Of a DNA stretch of 64,000 nt, positions 10,883 to 20,045 are shown one piece after another. The notes below the pieces were generated by a model, which worked only from the letters and a program-made list of their open reading frames with translations, did no database searches and was not told the origin of the DNA. This DNA is from Pyrus communis (lineage: Eukaryota; Streptophyta; Magnoliopsida; Rosales; Rosaceae), in the NCBI RefSeq assembly GCF_963583255.1, contig NC_084817.1, forward strand, positions 8,934,121 to 8,998,120. The letters run 5' to 3'. Both the position numbers and the translations under genes were made by a program. Positions within the stretch are counted from its first letter, which is position 1. Each line of letters opens with the position of its first letter.

Positions 10883-11879
10883 TGTGACATCCCACATCGC
10901 CTAGGGGAGTGATCCTTAAATGTATATTCTCATCCCTACCTAACACGAGGCCTTTTGGGAGCTCACTCGCTTCGAGTTCCGTATGAACTCCGAAGTTAAG
11001 CGAGTAGGGGGTTAGTGCAATCCCATGATGGGTGACCCACTGGGAAGTTGCTCGTGAGTTCCCAAAAACAAAACCGTGAGGGAATGGTAAGCCCAAAGCG
11101 GACAATATCGTGCTACGGTAGTGGAGTCGGGCCCGGGAAGTGGTCCCGCCCGGGCCGAGATGTGACAATTTGGTATCAGAGCCTAACCCTGGCCCCGTGT
11201 GTGCCGACGAGGACATCGGGCCCCTAAGGGGGGTGGATTGTGACATCCCACATCGCCCAGGGGAGTGATCCTTAAATGTATATTCCCATCCCTACCTAAC
11301 ACGAGCCCTTTTGGGAGCTCACTGGCTTCGGGTTCCGTAGGAACTCCGAAGTTAAGCGAGTAGGGGGCTAGAGCAATCCCATGATGGGTGACCCACTGGG
11401 AAATTGCTCGTGAGTTCCCAAAAACAAAACCGTGAGGGAATGGTAAGCCCAAAGCGGACAATATCGTGCTACGGTAGTGGAGTCGGGCCCGGGAAGTGGT
11501 CCTGCCCGGGCCGAGATGTGACAATTTGGTATCAGAGCCTAACCCTGGCCGCGTATGTGCCGACGAGGACGTCGGGCCCCTAAGGGGGGTGGATTGTGAC
11601 ATCCCACATCGCCCAGGGGAGTGATCCTTAAATGTATATTCTCATCCCTACCTAACACGAGCCCTTTTGGGAGCTCACTGGCTTCGGGTTCCGTAGGAAC
11701 TCCGAAGTTAAGCGAGTAGGGGGCTTGAGCAATCCCATGATGGGTGACCCACTGGGAAGTTGCTCGTGAGTTCCCAAAAACAAAACCGTGAGGGAATGGT
11801 AAGCCTAAAGCGGACAATATCGTGCTACGGTAGTGGAGTCGGGCCCGGGAAGTGGTCCCGCCCGGGCCGGGATGTGACA
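10883..11879 (+). mobile_element. Cassandra TRIM, three LTRs and two internal domains in tandem
   Basis: Three 285-bp LTRs, each starting TGTGACATCCCACATCG and ending GATGTGACA, lie at 10883-11167, 11239-11523 and 11595-11879. They are separated by two 71-bp internal domains, giving an exact 356-bp period. Each internal domain starts a few bases after the LTR with TGGTATCAGAGC, the complement of the initiator-tRNA-Met 3' end (primer-binding site). Each ends with a purine tract AAGGGGGGTGGAT just before the next LTR. Cassandra elements encode no protein and depend on other retrotransposons. The three-LTR form is expected from unequal recombination between elements or LTRs. The host repeat CGTT flanks the array. 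Confidence 0.93.
10985..11052 (+). other. 5S rRNA-like internal promoter block in the Cassandra LTR
   Basis: Within each LTR, AACTCCGAAGTTAAGCGAG and, 30 bases later, GATGGGTGACCCACTGGGAA match the A-box and C-box regions of plant 5S rRNA genes. The coordinates given are for LTR 1; equivalents lie 356 and 712 bases downstream. In Cassandra this block is thought to drive RNA polymerase III transcription. Outside these boxes the 5S match is poor, so this is not a 5S rRNA gene. Confidence 0.85.
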
Positions 11880-12135
11880 CGTTGGTTGGGTACTTATAAG
11901 AAAAATTTTAATAATAAAAAAAAGATTTCCATTTTTCTATATTTTCTTTAATTTTTAATAGTAATTTACCAAATTAATGTGGACCGTTAGATACAATTTT
12001 TCTGTAATCTTACAACCCATGTTGTGCCTGGACCCATAATTTTTCCTTTTTTAATTTTTTTTTATCCCTGTCATGCCTGGATTAATATGAACTATTGGAT
12101 TAGACATTTATTTTTGTCAACATTTGAAGTCCAAC

Positions 12136-12454
12136 GGTCCAAATTTTTTATCGGTGGATCCAACAAAAAGAAACGGGCCACATCGCCCCACCCTTAGTGC
12201 ATTGCAAGTTGGGCCACACCGACCTTTTTTTTTATACCAACGTGCCACCCACATGCACGTGTTGTGCTGACACAAAAAACAAAAAAAAAAAAAAATTTAA
12301 AGCGTGGCTAAAGTCAAATAGCACTCGGGTGCACACACTAGCATGGATTGCCAGATGCCTTGGTCTATAAAGCTTGGGCCCACATACTGCCTGACTTTCT
12401 GGAGTGAGTTGGAGATGGCTTTTTGGGTTTTGGGGGAATCAATATCGATTATCT
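12136..12454. other. Intergenic DNA, nothing recognised
   Basis: Non-coding sequence between the duplicated block and the next Mutator-like element. It contains a 14-bp A tract and no supported gene or repeat end. Confidence 0.5.
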
Positions 12455-12463
12455 AAAGTATAT

Positions 12464-13978
12464 GGATAAATTACACAAAACTACCTCAATTATGGGTTGA
12501 ATCACAATCTCATACGTCATGTTGTAAACATTGCAATGTCACACCTCAACTTATGAATTCGTTGCAATGTCAAATCTCCGCTAAAAAAAAATCGTTAATT
12601 ATTCTGTTAACTGATGACTAGGTAGACATTGGGGCCACTTCCTTGCCTAATTAAATTAAAAATTAATAGATTCAAGATTTTTTCTAATCTGAACAAAATT
12701 TTAATTAAAAAATCTCTCTTTCTCCCACCAAACAACTCTCTCCGAATTCCTCTGATCCCCGCAACCACAACACCAACCATCGAAGCCTCCATGGACATTA
12801 AGACATTTTACGACAACAGCCTTGCCGTCATCGTCGTTTGGCAAAGGCGAGAGCGTGGTGGGTGGTTCCGAGTGATCGAGTTGCTTCGCCGCCAGGGAAA
12901 TGATTCTGATTAGTTCTAGGATTTTGGTTGGACTCGATCTAGAAACCAGACCTCGACAAGGCTCACGGCAGATCTGAGGTAGGGGATTGGAGGCGAAAAT
13001 GATGCGGTTGGGTAAAGGGTCATGCGAGATGATTGGGGATGAGAAATGATTGAGCCGATGCAGCTGTAGCTGAAGCAGTTGTTGGTGAGGGAGATGACTC
13101 GGAGGCTGGCGAGCCGGTCGAGCTGGGTCGATTTCGTCCTTGAGTTTTTGTTGGGATTGCGCCGTTGTGAAATTGTGGTCGAACATTTCCCACTTAAGGA
13201 GGGGTGTTGAGCCCAACCTTGGACATGAGGGATAGGCGGATTTGAGGTGATTGGCAGGTGGGGGTGGTGAGGAGTGTGGTTAGGTTATGGTTTTGGTGGT
13301 GAATGAAGGAAGGGGGAGACGATTGAATGGGGATGTTGTTTAGGCGTTGACCCGCCAATTGCGCCAACAATCTAATACCAAAATCGGTAAAACATGAATA
13401 AGAAGAGGACCTTGAATTTGATGAAGAGATGAGTGATTTGGCAATGGCATTGCGATTGAGAATGCGAGTACGATTGCGGTAGGGACTTTGGAGTAGTGGA
13501 AGACATTGCTAATGTGGTCGTCGTTATTAATATGGTTGTCGTTGTTGGTGGAATCGAGGGTGGTAGGGATTTTGGAGTAGTGGAAGGCATTGTTTTAGAA
13601 GGGAGGAAGAACTCGATGGAGTCTGGAGAGGAAATGTTGTGGGCTGATGGTAGGGATGCGGCTTAGGGGTGAACGAAAGGGATAACATAGAATGAGAGAA
13701 GAGGGGGCCCACAAAATTATTTGTTTTTATTTAACTTTAATTGTTAAATAAAATAATAAATAAATAATTATTGATTAATTAATTGTTTATTCCAGTTGGC
13801 AAATGAGTGGGCCAAGCTCCTGCCATGTCATCATTTAATAGCCAAATTAACAGAAAATTTAATGGAGGTATGACATTGCAACGAATTCATAAGTTGAGGT
13901 ATGACATTGCAATGTTTACAACATGAGGTATGAGATTGTGATTTAACCCATAATTGAGGTAGTTTTGTGTAATTTACC
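12464..13978. mobile_element. 1.5 kb Mutator-like element, 9-bp TSD
   Basis: The ends GGATAAATTACACAAAACTA and TAGTTTTGTGTAATTTACC are inverted copies, with inverted similarity over about 190 bases (TATGGGTTGAATCACAATCTC opposes GAGATTGTGATTTAACCCATA). A perfect 9-bp repeat AAAGTATAT flanks the element (12455-12463 and 13979-13987). The interior (12650-13760) is less AT-rich than the flanks and has a 171-codon minus-strand frame at 13216-12701. That frame contains P- and H-rich stretches and no recognised domain. This could be captured host DNA, but I cannot name a source. No transposase is seen. Confidence 0.85.
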
Positions 13979-14251
13979 AAAGTATATCAATTGGGTGGGG
14001 CTGGAGTTATTCTTATGTATATCAATTATCTAAGATGTGGAGTGTCACATGATTGTTAAAAAAACATTCTCCAATTTTATTCACCAAAAGAAAATATTGG
14101 GTTTTGGATCATAGTACTTCTTTTACTCATATGAATATAAAAAATTTACACAAACTTACAAATTAATCAATAGATGTGATCAAGATTTCAATACACTATT
14201 ACTAAAATCCGCATGAGCATGGAACTATACATGTACAAGTAGTTAGTTAAA

Positions 14252-15108
14252 ACCCTAGCCGTATAGACAAAAACCAGAGAAAAATTCTCTGTCGAGGCTG
14301 CTGCTTTGGCTTTGAGGTTGGCGGCAATCTTCTTGAAAATCATTCTTAGTTTCTTCTTTCTCTCTTTTTGTTTACTTTGTTTGGTGTAGAATTATCCCTG
14401 TGAAATGTTGTAATTGTCATGATAGTCGTCGTCTTTTGGCCCATGCACCTAGTTTACACAAGATTTGGGTCTAGTTACCAATCTCGATATAGAGTTGAAG
14501 CTAGAAGCCATGGAAGATGTCAGATTGTGCTGAGATTGGAATTGGCCAAAACAACATTATGGGTTTAGCTGGTGCAATGATACAGCTCTTGGATATCTGA
14601 AGGATATGGAGCGGTGACATGATTTTATTTAATAATTTCCATGAATTGTCTTGGAGTTTGATTTTGATTTTTCTCTTTAGGAGAGTTTGCTAGTTTGATT
14701 GAGAGTTGCTTGATTCTAATTTTTGTTTTGGTGTGCTACCTCTTTTGGATCTATGTGTAAAAAGTGGAGCTGTTTGATTTACAAGATCTTCTTCACTTGG
14801 TGTTCTAGATCTTGGCGGTGATTAGGTGATGTGATCGACCCATGTCCGTCGTACTCCTTATCCCAATGTATGGTTTGAAATTTTGTACACACATGAATTT
14901 CATGTAACACAAGGTTCAACGATTCTCTTAACCTATGTAATCTTGTGGTTCATGATGAGTTCAAACGCTACTCATTGCTTTGCGATTAGTGATGCTATAT
15001 TGTAATATTTTTAGATGGACCATTTAGGGATTGAGTTATTCATGATATGTATTGTAATACCTTTTTTTTTCTTTCAATTAATGAAATATCATACTCTTCT
15101 TCAAAAAT
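14252..15108 (+). mobile_element. 857-bp non-coding retroposon with 13-bp TSD
   Basis: A perfect 13-bp direct repeat GTAGTTAGTTAAA flanks the block (14239-14251 and 15109-15121). The block begins ACCCTAGCCGTATAG, as plant LINE leaders often do. It ends with a T-rich stretch, AATTAATGAAATATC and CTTCAAAAAT, as in plant LINE 3' ends. No long ORF lies between, so it may be an internally deleted LINE derivative or a retroposed non-coding transcript. The orientation is inferred from the A-rich right end. Confidence 0.65.
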
Positions 15109-15121
15109 GTAGTTAGTTAAA

Positions 15122-16087
15122 CTTTTTTTTGTCTTAACGATATTTGACATTGAAGAGCAGTGAATCTAAGTTAAGTTACATAATTTAGTATCAAATTGTC
15201 ATCTACAAGGTTGAACACTAAACTTATAAACCGTAGTATGAAAAAGTTTCTCAAAGAATTTTTTTTTTTATCATACTTTAAAGAGAGTTTTGTAGAGAAG
15301 GTGAGAGCAAATGAGCACTTTTGTGTTGGATACCAAACAGTTCTGTGCAATTTCATTTTGGACTCAAAATCTGTTTTTGAGCCTTAAAAGTTGGATCTGA
15401 ATTGGATACCAAACAAGCCATAAAACTCAAAGTGTTTTCAACCCAAATAAATAAAACCAAAGTATCAGTCAACTCTTATCACATGATTCAACCGTTAGAC
15501 GGTTCAAAGAATAAATTGGACGGGTAACATTTTTTAAGAAAAGAAAAAGGTTAGTCAATGATTTTAAATTAACTTTTATGGGATATCTATTTACTTGAAA
15601 CAAATACTAGGACTGCAATTGGTCGCACATTCAAATTCCTGTCTTTTTCAGGTCATGTTTGGTTTTCTTACGAAAGTCTTTTGCAATTTGTCTAGAAAAA
15701 TTATTAAGTTTGATTTTCACTGAATACAATTTGAATTAAATAATTGTTGCTAGTTTTTTGTGCAGTTTAGCCCATTTATTAACTCATCAATGTAGATTAT
15801 ATGGTATGTATTAGAAAACCATTATCTTTTTAAATTGTATTTTAGGCATCAATAATTTTTCTGTTTTCCTAAATATAATATCAATTGTTTTCAAAATTAA
15901 AATATGTTGATGTAGGTCAACAAATACTATTTTTAGTAAAATGATTACTATTCAAGTTTTACCATTTCAATTCAATAGAAACATGTTAGGCATTTTCCAA
16001 GAGTAGGACATCTAAGATTTGATTGGTTTGACTTGAACATCCATATGCTCTAGGTTCTAGTTAGTAATTATAAACATATTTTAAAAA
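15122..16087. other. Intergenic DNA, nothing recognised
   Basis: AT-rich sequence without a supported gene. Two opposed open frames of about 60 codons at 15171-15387 are chance frames in AT-rich DNA. No repeat ends could be defined. Confidence 0.5.
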
Positions 16088-16259
16088 GGACCAACTAGGG
16101 TTAGGCACGAGTCAAGCCAGACCGGGTAGAGGGATTTTGAGTTTTTCAACCCAACCTAACCCATTTCAAACGGGCCGATTTGGGGCAGGTCCACTGGTCC
16201 AACTTTATTTTTTATTTTTTTTAGCACGGTAGCACTGCAGCAGCACATGAGCTATTTCA

Positions 16260-16637
16260 CTACGCCCCCGGTGAGTGGCGCCTCAACCCCTCCAAACAGC
16301 TTCTCTTGAACTTGTGTAGGACCTCCTCTCGCACCTTCTATTCCGTTTCTCCCATCACCCCTTTAATCTCCGCAAACAGCTTCTCTTGAACTTGTGGGTA
16401 CTTGACTACATTGGCTATGATCCACTGCAGTGTAGTGGAAGTTATGTAGGTGTCGGCGTTCAGAAATTCTGAGCAGAGGCTGACCATTTCTCCCTCCGAA
16501 AGCTTCCGCTTTTCGTTGCCGTCAGGAAGCTCGAGGTCCAGCAGTGTATCAGTATACGACAACACAAATTCATTGTCTTTGTTGTCGTTTTTGTTGCCCT
16601 GTTTTGCTCTGTTTTGTCGTGCTCGAATCAGAGGGAA
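16260..16637 (-). pseudogene. CYP89A-like cytochrome P450 fragment, broken
   Basis: On the minus strand, frame 16637-16338 reads FPLIRARQNRAKQ, then FVLSYTDTLLDLELPDG, then LSEGEMVSLCSEFLNADTY and TTLQWIIANVVKYPQVQEKL. That is the region before and through helix I of CYP89A-type P450s. An in-frame TAG follows GETE, and the same frame continues with VREEVLHKF and CLEGLRRHSPG, resembling the P450 helix K (LEGLRRHPP) sequence. The helix I oxygen-binding motif, normally AGTDTT, is altered to ADTYIT. The N-terminal 200 or more residues and the heme Cys region are absent. It lies wholly inside the hAT element and is not functional. It is probably a captured gene fragment. Confidence 0.85.
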
Positions 16638-16921
16638 TTTAATTCAACATAAGTTTCAAACTCAGTTGATTCAAATTCAATTCAGTAAAATATTTGAAAT
16701 TGGAACATAACAGATGTCAAGGTTCAAGAATCCAACAAAATCCCTAAATCTAGAAAACCCTAATTTAATTTTCAATTCTAAATCCCTAAAATGTAATACC
16801 TTAAAACTGAATAGGACTATGAGCAGAGTCGTGCACTGTAAATATGGGTTTAAGTCAGACATAGGAGATGACTAATTCGTCGTTTCGAATTGTTCGACTT
16901 CGTCGGTTGTCCCTTTGAGTT

Positions 16922-17170
16922 CGTCAGAGAGAGAGAGAGAGACTAATTTCCAGAGAGTGAGTCAGGAGGAGAGATCAAGGTCTAATGATGATGGCAACGG
17001 ACGGAGCAAGGAAGACATGAGAGAATTAGGAAGAGAGATCGAGGTTTCATGATGATGGTGGCAGCGTACGGAGCTGAGATGAGACGGTAGGAGCGAGTTA
17101 GGAAGAGAGATCGAGGAGTTGGGATGAGAGAACTGAGAGGACTCTGGAGGAGAGAATAAGACTAGCTTTG
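16922..17170. repeat. GA tract and imperfect ~70-bp tandem repeats inside the hAT element
   Basis: A (GA) tract at about 16925-16941 is followed by repeated phrases AGGAAGAGAGATCGAGG and ATGATGATGG..GACGGAGC-like sequence in two to three imperfect copies. No coding role is evident. Confidence 0.55.
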
Positions 17171-17414
17171 ACAAAACCAACAAGCAAATAAGAAGAGATC
17201 GAGGTATATTATTCCATGCTAGAAACGGGGCCGGGCCAGGGGCTCATTCCCTCATATTTTAATATCCGCCCTACCCCGCTAATTTCGTATACCCAAATCG
17301 CCTTGCCCCGTTTTGTGTATAGAAATTTTGGACCCGCCCTGTACCCTCCCTGAACTTGAATTACCCGCCCCAACCCGCTATTTCTATACCTGTTTGCCCA
17401 TCCCTATGACCAAC

Positions 17415-18167
17415 TAGTAGTTTTGTCACGGTACTCTACTTTTTAAGGCTGAATAGGTTCACAAAGGTATTTCAACCTTCTCTAATCACCACCTTGTATT
17501 TCACTAATATTAAGAATCGAATATGAATGTACTGTGTGGAATACAGATCTGAAAGAACCAAATATAGATTGGTACTATTTGCTCGCGTTATTTGATTTAA
17601 GATATGCTCGTAAACAAAAAATAATATGTGGAAATCACTTATCTATTTCTAAATCAATTTCTGCTTCCATGTCAACCTTTACAAAAGTCTTAAGCATTGT
17701 AAATTACTTTTAGAAACATATCAATAGCTATACAATTATTAAAAACTCCCACAAATTCAAAGTATTGACTTTTTTTTGTTTTAGGAAGACTTGAAGCATT
17801 AAAAAATGTGGAGCAACATTTCATCTTTAAAACATGCGTATTGCTAACTCTTTACATAAAGTCTTAACCAAGACTGTAAAAAATTAGTCTAAACAACTTG
17901 AGTTTGCATCAACTTCGATTTGTGTTTGGTTATCGAAGTTCAGACTGTGAAAAAGTACATGCTGAATTCAGTTTGATCAATTACGAAATAGTTCACATTT
18001 AAAAATTATTATGCTCAACTCGTAGTGAGGTTTGGCTTATCCTTTCGGTTTGCAGGTTTATTGGTGATAATTTTCAGTTTTGTGGTGCAAATCTGATGTT
18101 GTATATTGTCGGATGTTTCTGGTTTTTGAGCAACTGCAGTGCGGCGAGTGATTCCTCACCAAGGCTT
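17415..18167. other. Intergenic DNA, nothing recognised
   Basis: AT-rich sequence between the hAT and Harbinger-type elements. No gene, RNA gene or repeat boundary is supported. Confidence 0.5.
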
Positions 18168-18170
18168 TTA

Positions 18171-19005
18171 GGGGGCATTTGTTTCACCTTCTTAAGTGGG
18201 ACTGGACTAGCTAGGATTATTATCCCATGTTTGGTATGCTTGGGGACTAACTTAAATGAGACTAGCCCAGACTCGTGTGGACTCCGGGCCTCGTTAGATC
18301 GTCCAAATTAGTCCGACGTTGAACCATGGGATTGCTAAGAATGCCTTACTCACAACGCTGTCTCCTTCATCGTTCCTCTCTCTTTTTCTGTCTCTCCCTT
18401 TCCCTCTTTCTCTGCTCTTGCGCGCTCTCTCCACTGCTTTCGTTCTCTCACTAATGCTTGCGTCATTTCCCTCTGTTCTCACCCCGAACCCAGATCACGT
18501 CCTCTCCCTTTCTCTCCTCGTCCTGCTCGATGTCGAGCCGATTTGCATGACCTAACCCAGATCACGTCCTCTCCCGCTCTCTCCTCATCCTGCTCGAATC
18601 AAAGTGTCGTTGTTGGGTATACAAGGAATGCAGCTGCGATTTCGATTTTGATTGAAATTGAATTTTTGATTGTTTGTGTTTTGGGAGCTTTATCGATTCA
18701 AATGGAGGAGAAAGATGTGGTTGCAAGTAGTGGAATTTGGACGGAAAGCTTTATCAATTGAAATGGAGGAAAAGCTGTGATTGATATCTATGGAGTTTGG
18801 ACGGAAAAAAGGAGAGGGAAGAGAGGTTTCAGGAGTGTTGTATAACTGGAAAAAGAAATAGAAAAAGAAAAAAAGAATTTATTTTATTATTTTTATTATC
18901 CTACTTCTTAGTCCGACACTGCACCAAACGCTTCACTAAGTTAGTCCTGCTTAGTCTAGTCTAAACCAGTCCAGTCCGAGATAGTCCGGTGCAATAAACG
19001 CCCCC
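18171..19005. mobile_element. Harbinger-type non-autonomous element, TTA TSD
   Basis: The left end GGGGGCATTTGTTTCACC and inverted right end GGGGGCGTTTATTGCACC form a terminal inverted repeat. It is flanked by TTA on both sides (18168-18170 and 19006-19008), as for PIF/Harbinger elements. Subterminal DNA carries repeated GGACTGGACTAG / AGTCCAGT-like motifs. The interior contains a C/T-rich stretch with the phrase CCCAGATCACGTCCTCTCCC twice (about 18490 and 18557). No transposase is seen; the element is 835 bp. Confidence 0.8.
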
Positions 19006-19008
19006 TTA

Positions 19009-19230
19009 AGGTTTTCTTTATTAACCACCTTTGGGCCTTTACTGTTTGAACCCTTGTGGAGGATTTGTTCTTGGGTTGAAACCGTTTCATGTTTATTACC
19101 TTTATGTACTATTTTATAATTTGCTACTGGGAAGAACCTTTACTCATAATGTTTGCATAAGTGACATCTTTTTTCTGTAATGCAATACGTCTGTTTGGAT
19201 TTTAATTTATAAATTTTCTCTACCTTTTGA

Positions 19231-19262
<32 letters not shown>

Positions 19263-19680
19263 ACAAAAACAAAAGAAAAAAACAAAATCGCGAAGAGTTT
19301 AAAATTACATAGATCAAATTTATCATTATGTACTTCTCAATCTACTAAAACAATGACATGTATTGAAAAAGAAAAAGCTTACATATATTATTATTTTATT
19401 GAATATTAACGCCACAATAGCAATAAACACGTTATATAAATTCTTCTCCTACTCATAACCAAATAAAGAGTGATGCTAAAGAGACCATTTATTTAAATTA
19501 TTTTTCGTAAACTATATGACGTAGTTATTAATAAATAAATTATAACTTAATTATTAATTATTTAATTATTTTATATTAATGACACATTATGTAATTTGTA
19601 AATATAAAGTTTGATTTACGTAAACAAAAGTCACAGCTCACAAGTCATACAAAAACACATAACCAAACAGTAGAAACTTT
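19009..19680. other. Intergenic DNA upstream of WRKY, with a homopolymer
   Basis: No gene is supported. The stretch contains a 30-base C homopolymer (see next entry) followed by AT-rich DNA. The open frame running through the C tract (polyproline) is an artefact of the homopolymer. Confidence 0.55.
19233..19262. repeat. 30-base C homopolymer
   Basis: An uninterrupted run of 30 C. Such a run is prone to length error in sequencing and may mark an unreliable or patched point in the assembly. Confidence 0.9.
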
Positions 19681-19736
19681 ATTAAACTCCAAGGTCCCCC
19701 TCCTCCTTCTTTCACCCGTTCCCCTTCTTCTGGTCT

Positions 19737-20045
19737 GGTCAACCTTCTCCTTTGTTTTTTATTCCCATCACGAGAAAGTATAATGAAGTCAGTTTCTAGT
19801 TGTCCCACACTCACATTTCCTCCCTCCCCCACTCCGGGACCCACCACTCCCCACCCCTCAATACATATCTTCAAACCCATCTCAGCCGTCCGATCGAAAT
19901 CGCACTTTGACTCTCCCTCCCTCGCCCTTATATTTTCCCCACTCCCCCATCACCACCCAACCTCCACCCAAAATCTCAAATACGGGAATGTCCTCTTGAG
20001 AGACCTCCCCAACCTCGCCGGCCGGAGATTCTCGAAACCCTTACA
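19737..20045 (+). promoter_or_regulatory. Proximal promoter and leader of the WRKY gene: W-boxes and TATA-like element
   Basis: Two W-box cores lie just upstream of the ATG: GGTCAA at 19737-19742 (TTGACC on the minus strand) and TTGACT at 19907-19912. A TATA-like TTATATTTT at 19928-19936 lies about 110 bases before the ATG, so transcription may start near 19960. A further TTGACC-type core lies in intron 1 (about 21106). W-boxes are WRKY binding sites, and auto- or cross-regulation is common in this family. That these sites act here is inference. Confidence 0.4.

Larger units (their letters stand above)
10631..12135. repeat. Tandem duplication of ~250 bp flanking the Cassandra array
   Basis: Copy 1 (10631-10880) and copy 2 (11884-12130) both run from GGTTGGGTACTTATAAG through GTTGTGCCTGGACCC to ACATTTGAAGTCC with only a few differences. 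The Cassandra array sits exactly between them: copy 1 ends GTCCGTT and copy 2 is preceded by CGTT. The simplest history is that the block was tandemly duplicated and Cassandra then inserted at the junction, duplicating CGTT. Confidence 0.8.
16096..17406. mobile_element. Ac-type hAT element, non-autonomous, carrying a P450 fragment
   Basis: The left end TAGGGTTAGGCA and the inverted right end TAGGGATGGGCA match the (T/C)AGGGATG ends of Ac-type hAT transposons. The 8-bp target duplication is GGACCAAC (16088-16095) against TGACCAAC (17407-17414), with one mismatch. Subterminal DNA on both sides has repeated motifs such as CCCGCCC and AACCCGC. No transposase is present. The interior holds a minus-strand CYP89A-like fragment (16260-16637) and an imperfect repeat at 16960-17170. 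The element is 1,311 bp long. Confidence 0.8.

Noticed and set aside
10985..11052. 5S rRNA gene
   Set aside because: Only the A-box and C-box regions match; the rest does not, and it lies inside an LTR repeated at 356 bases.
11183..11602. Repeated 110-140 codon minus-strand frames with the same peptide
   Set aside because: They are the Cassandra LTR read in one frame three times; Cassandra encodes no protein.
12701..13216. 171-codon minus-strand frame in the Mutator-like element as a host gene
   Set aside because: No recognised domain, low-complexity P/H/Q stretches, and enclosure by transposon ends; mentioned only as possible captured DNA.
19227..19409. Open frame starting with a long polyproline stretch
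   Set aside because: It is produced by the 30-base C homopolymer and AT-rich DNA behind it; no domain or gene context.
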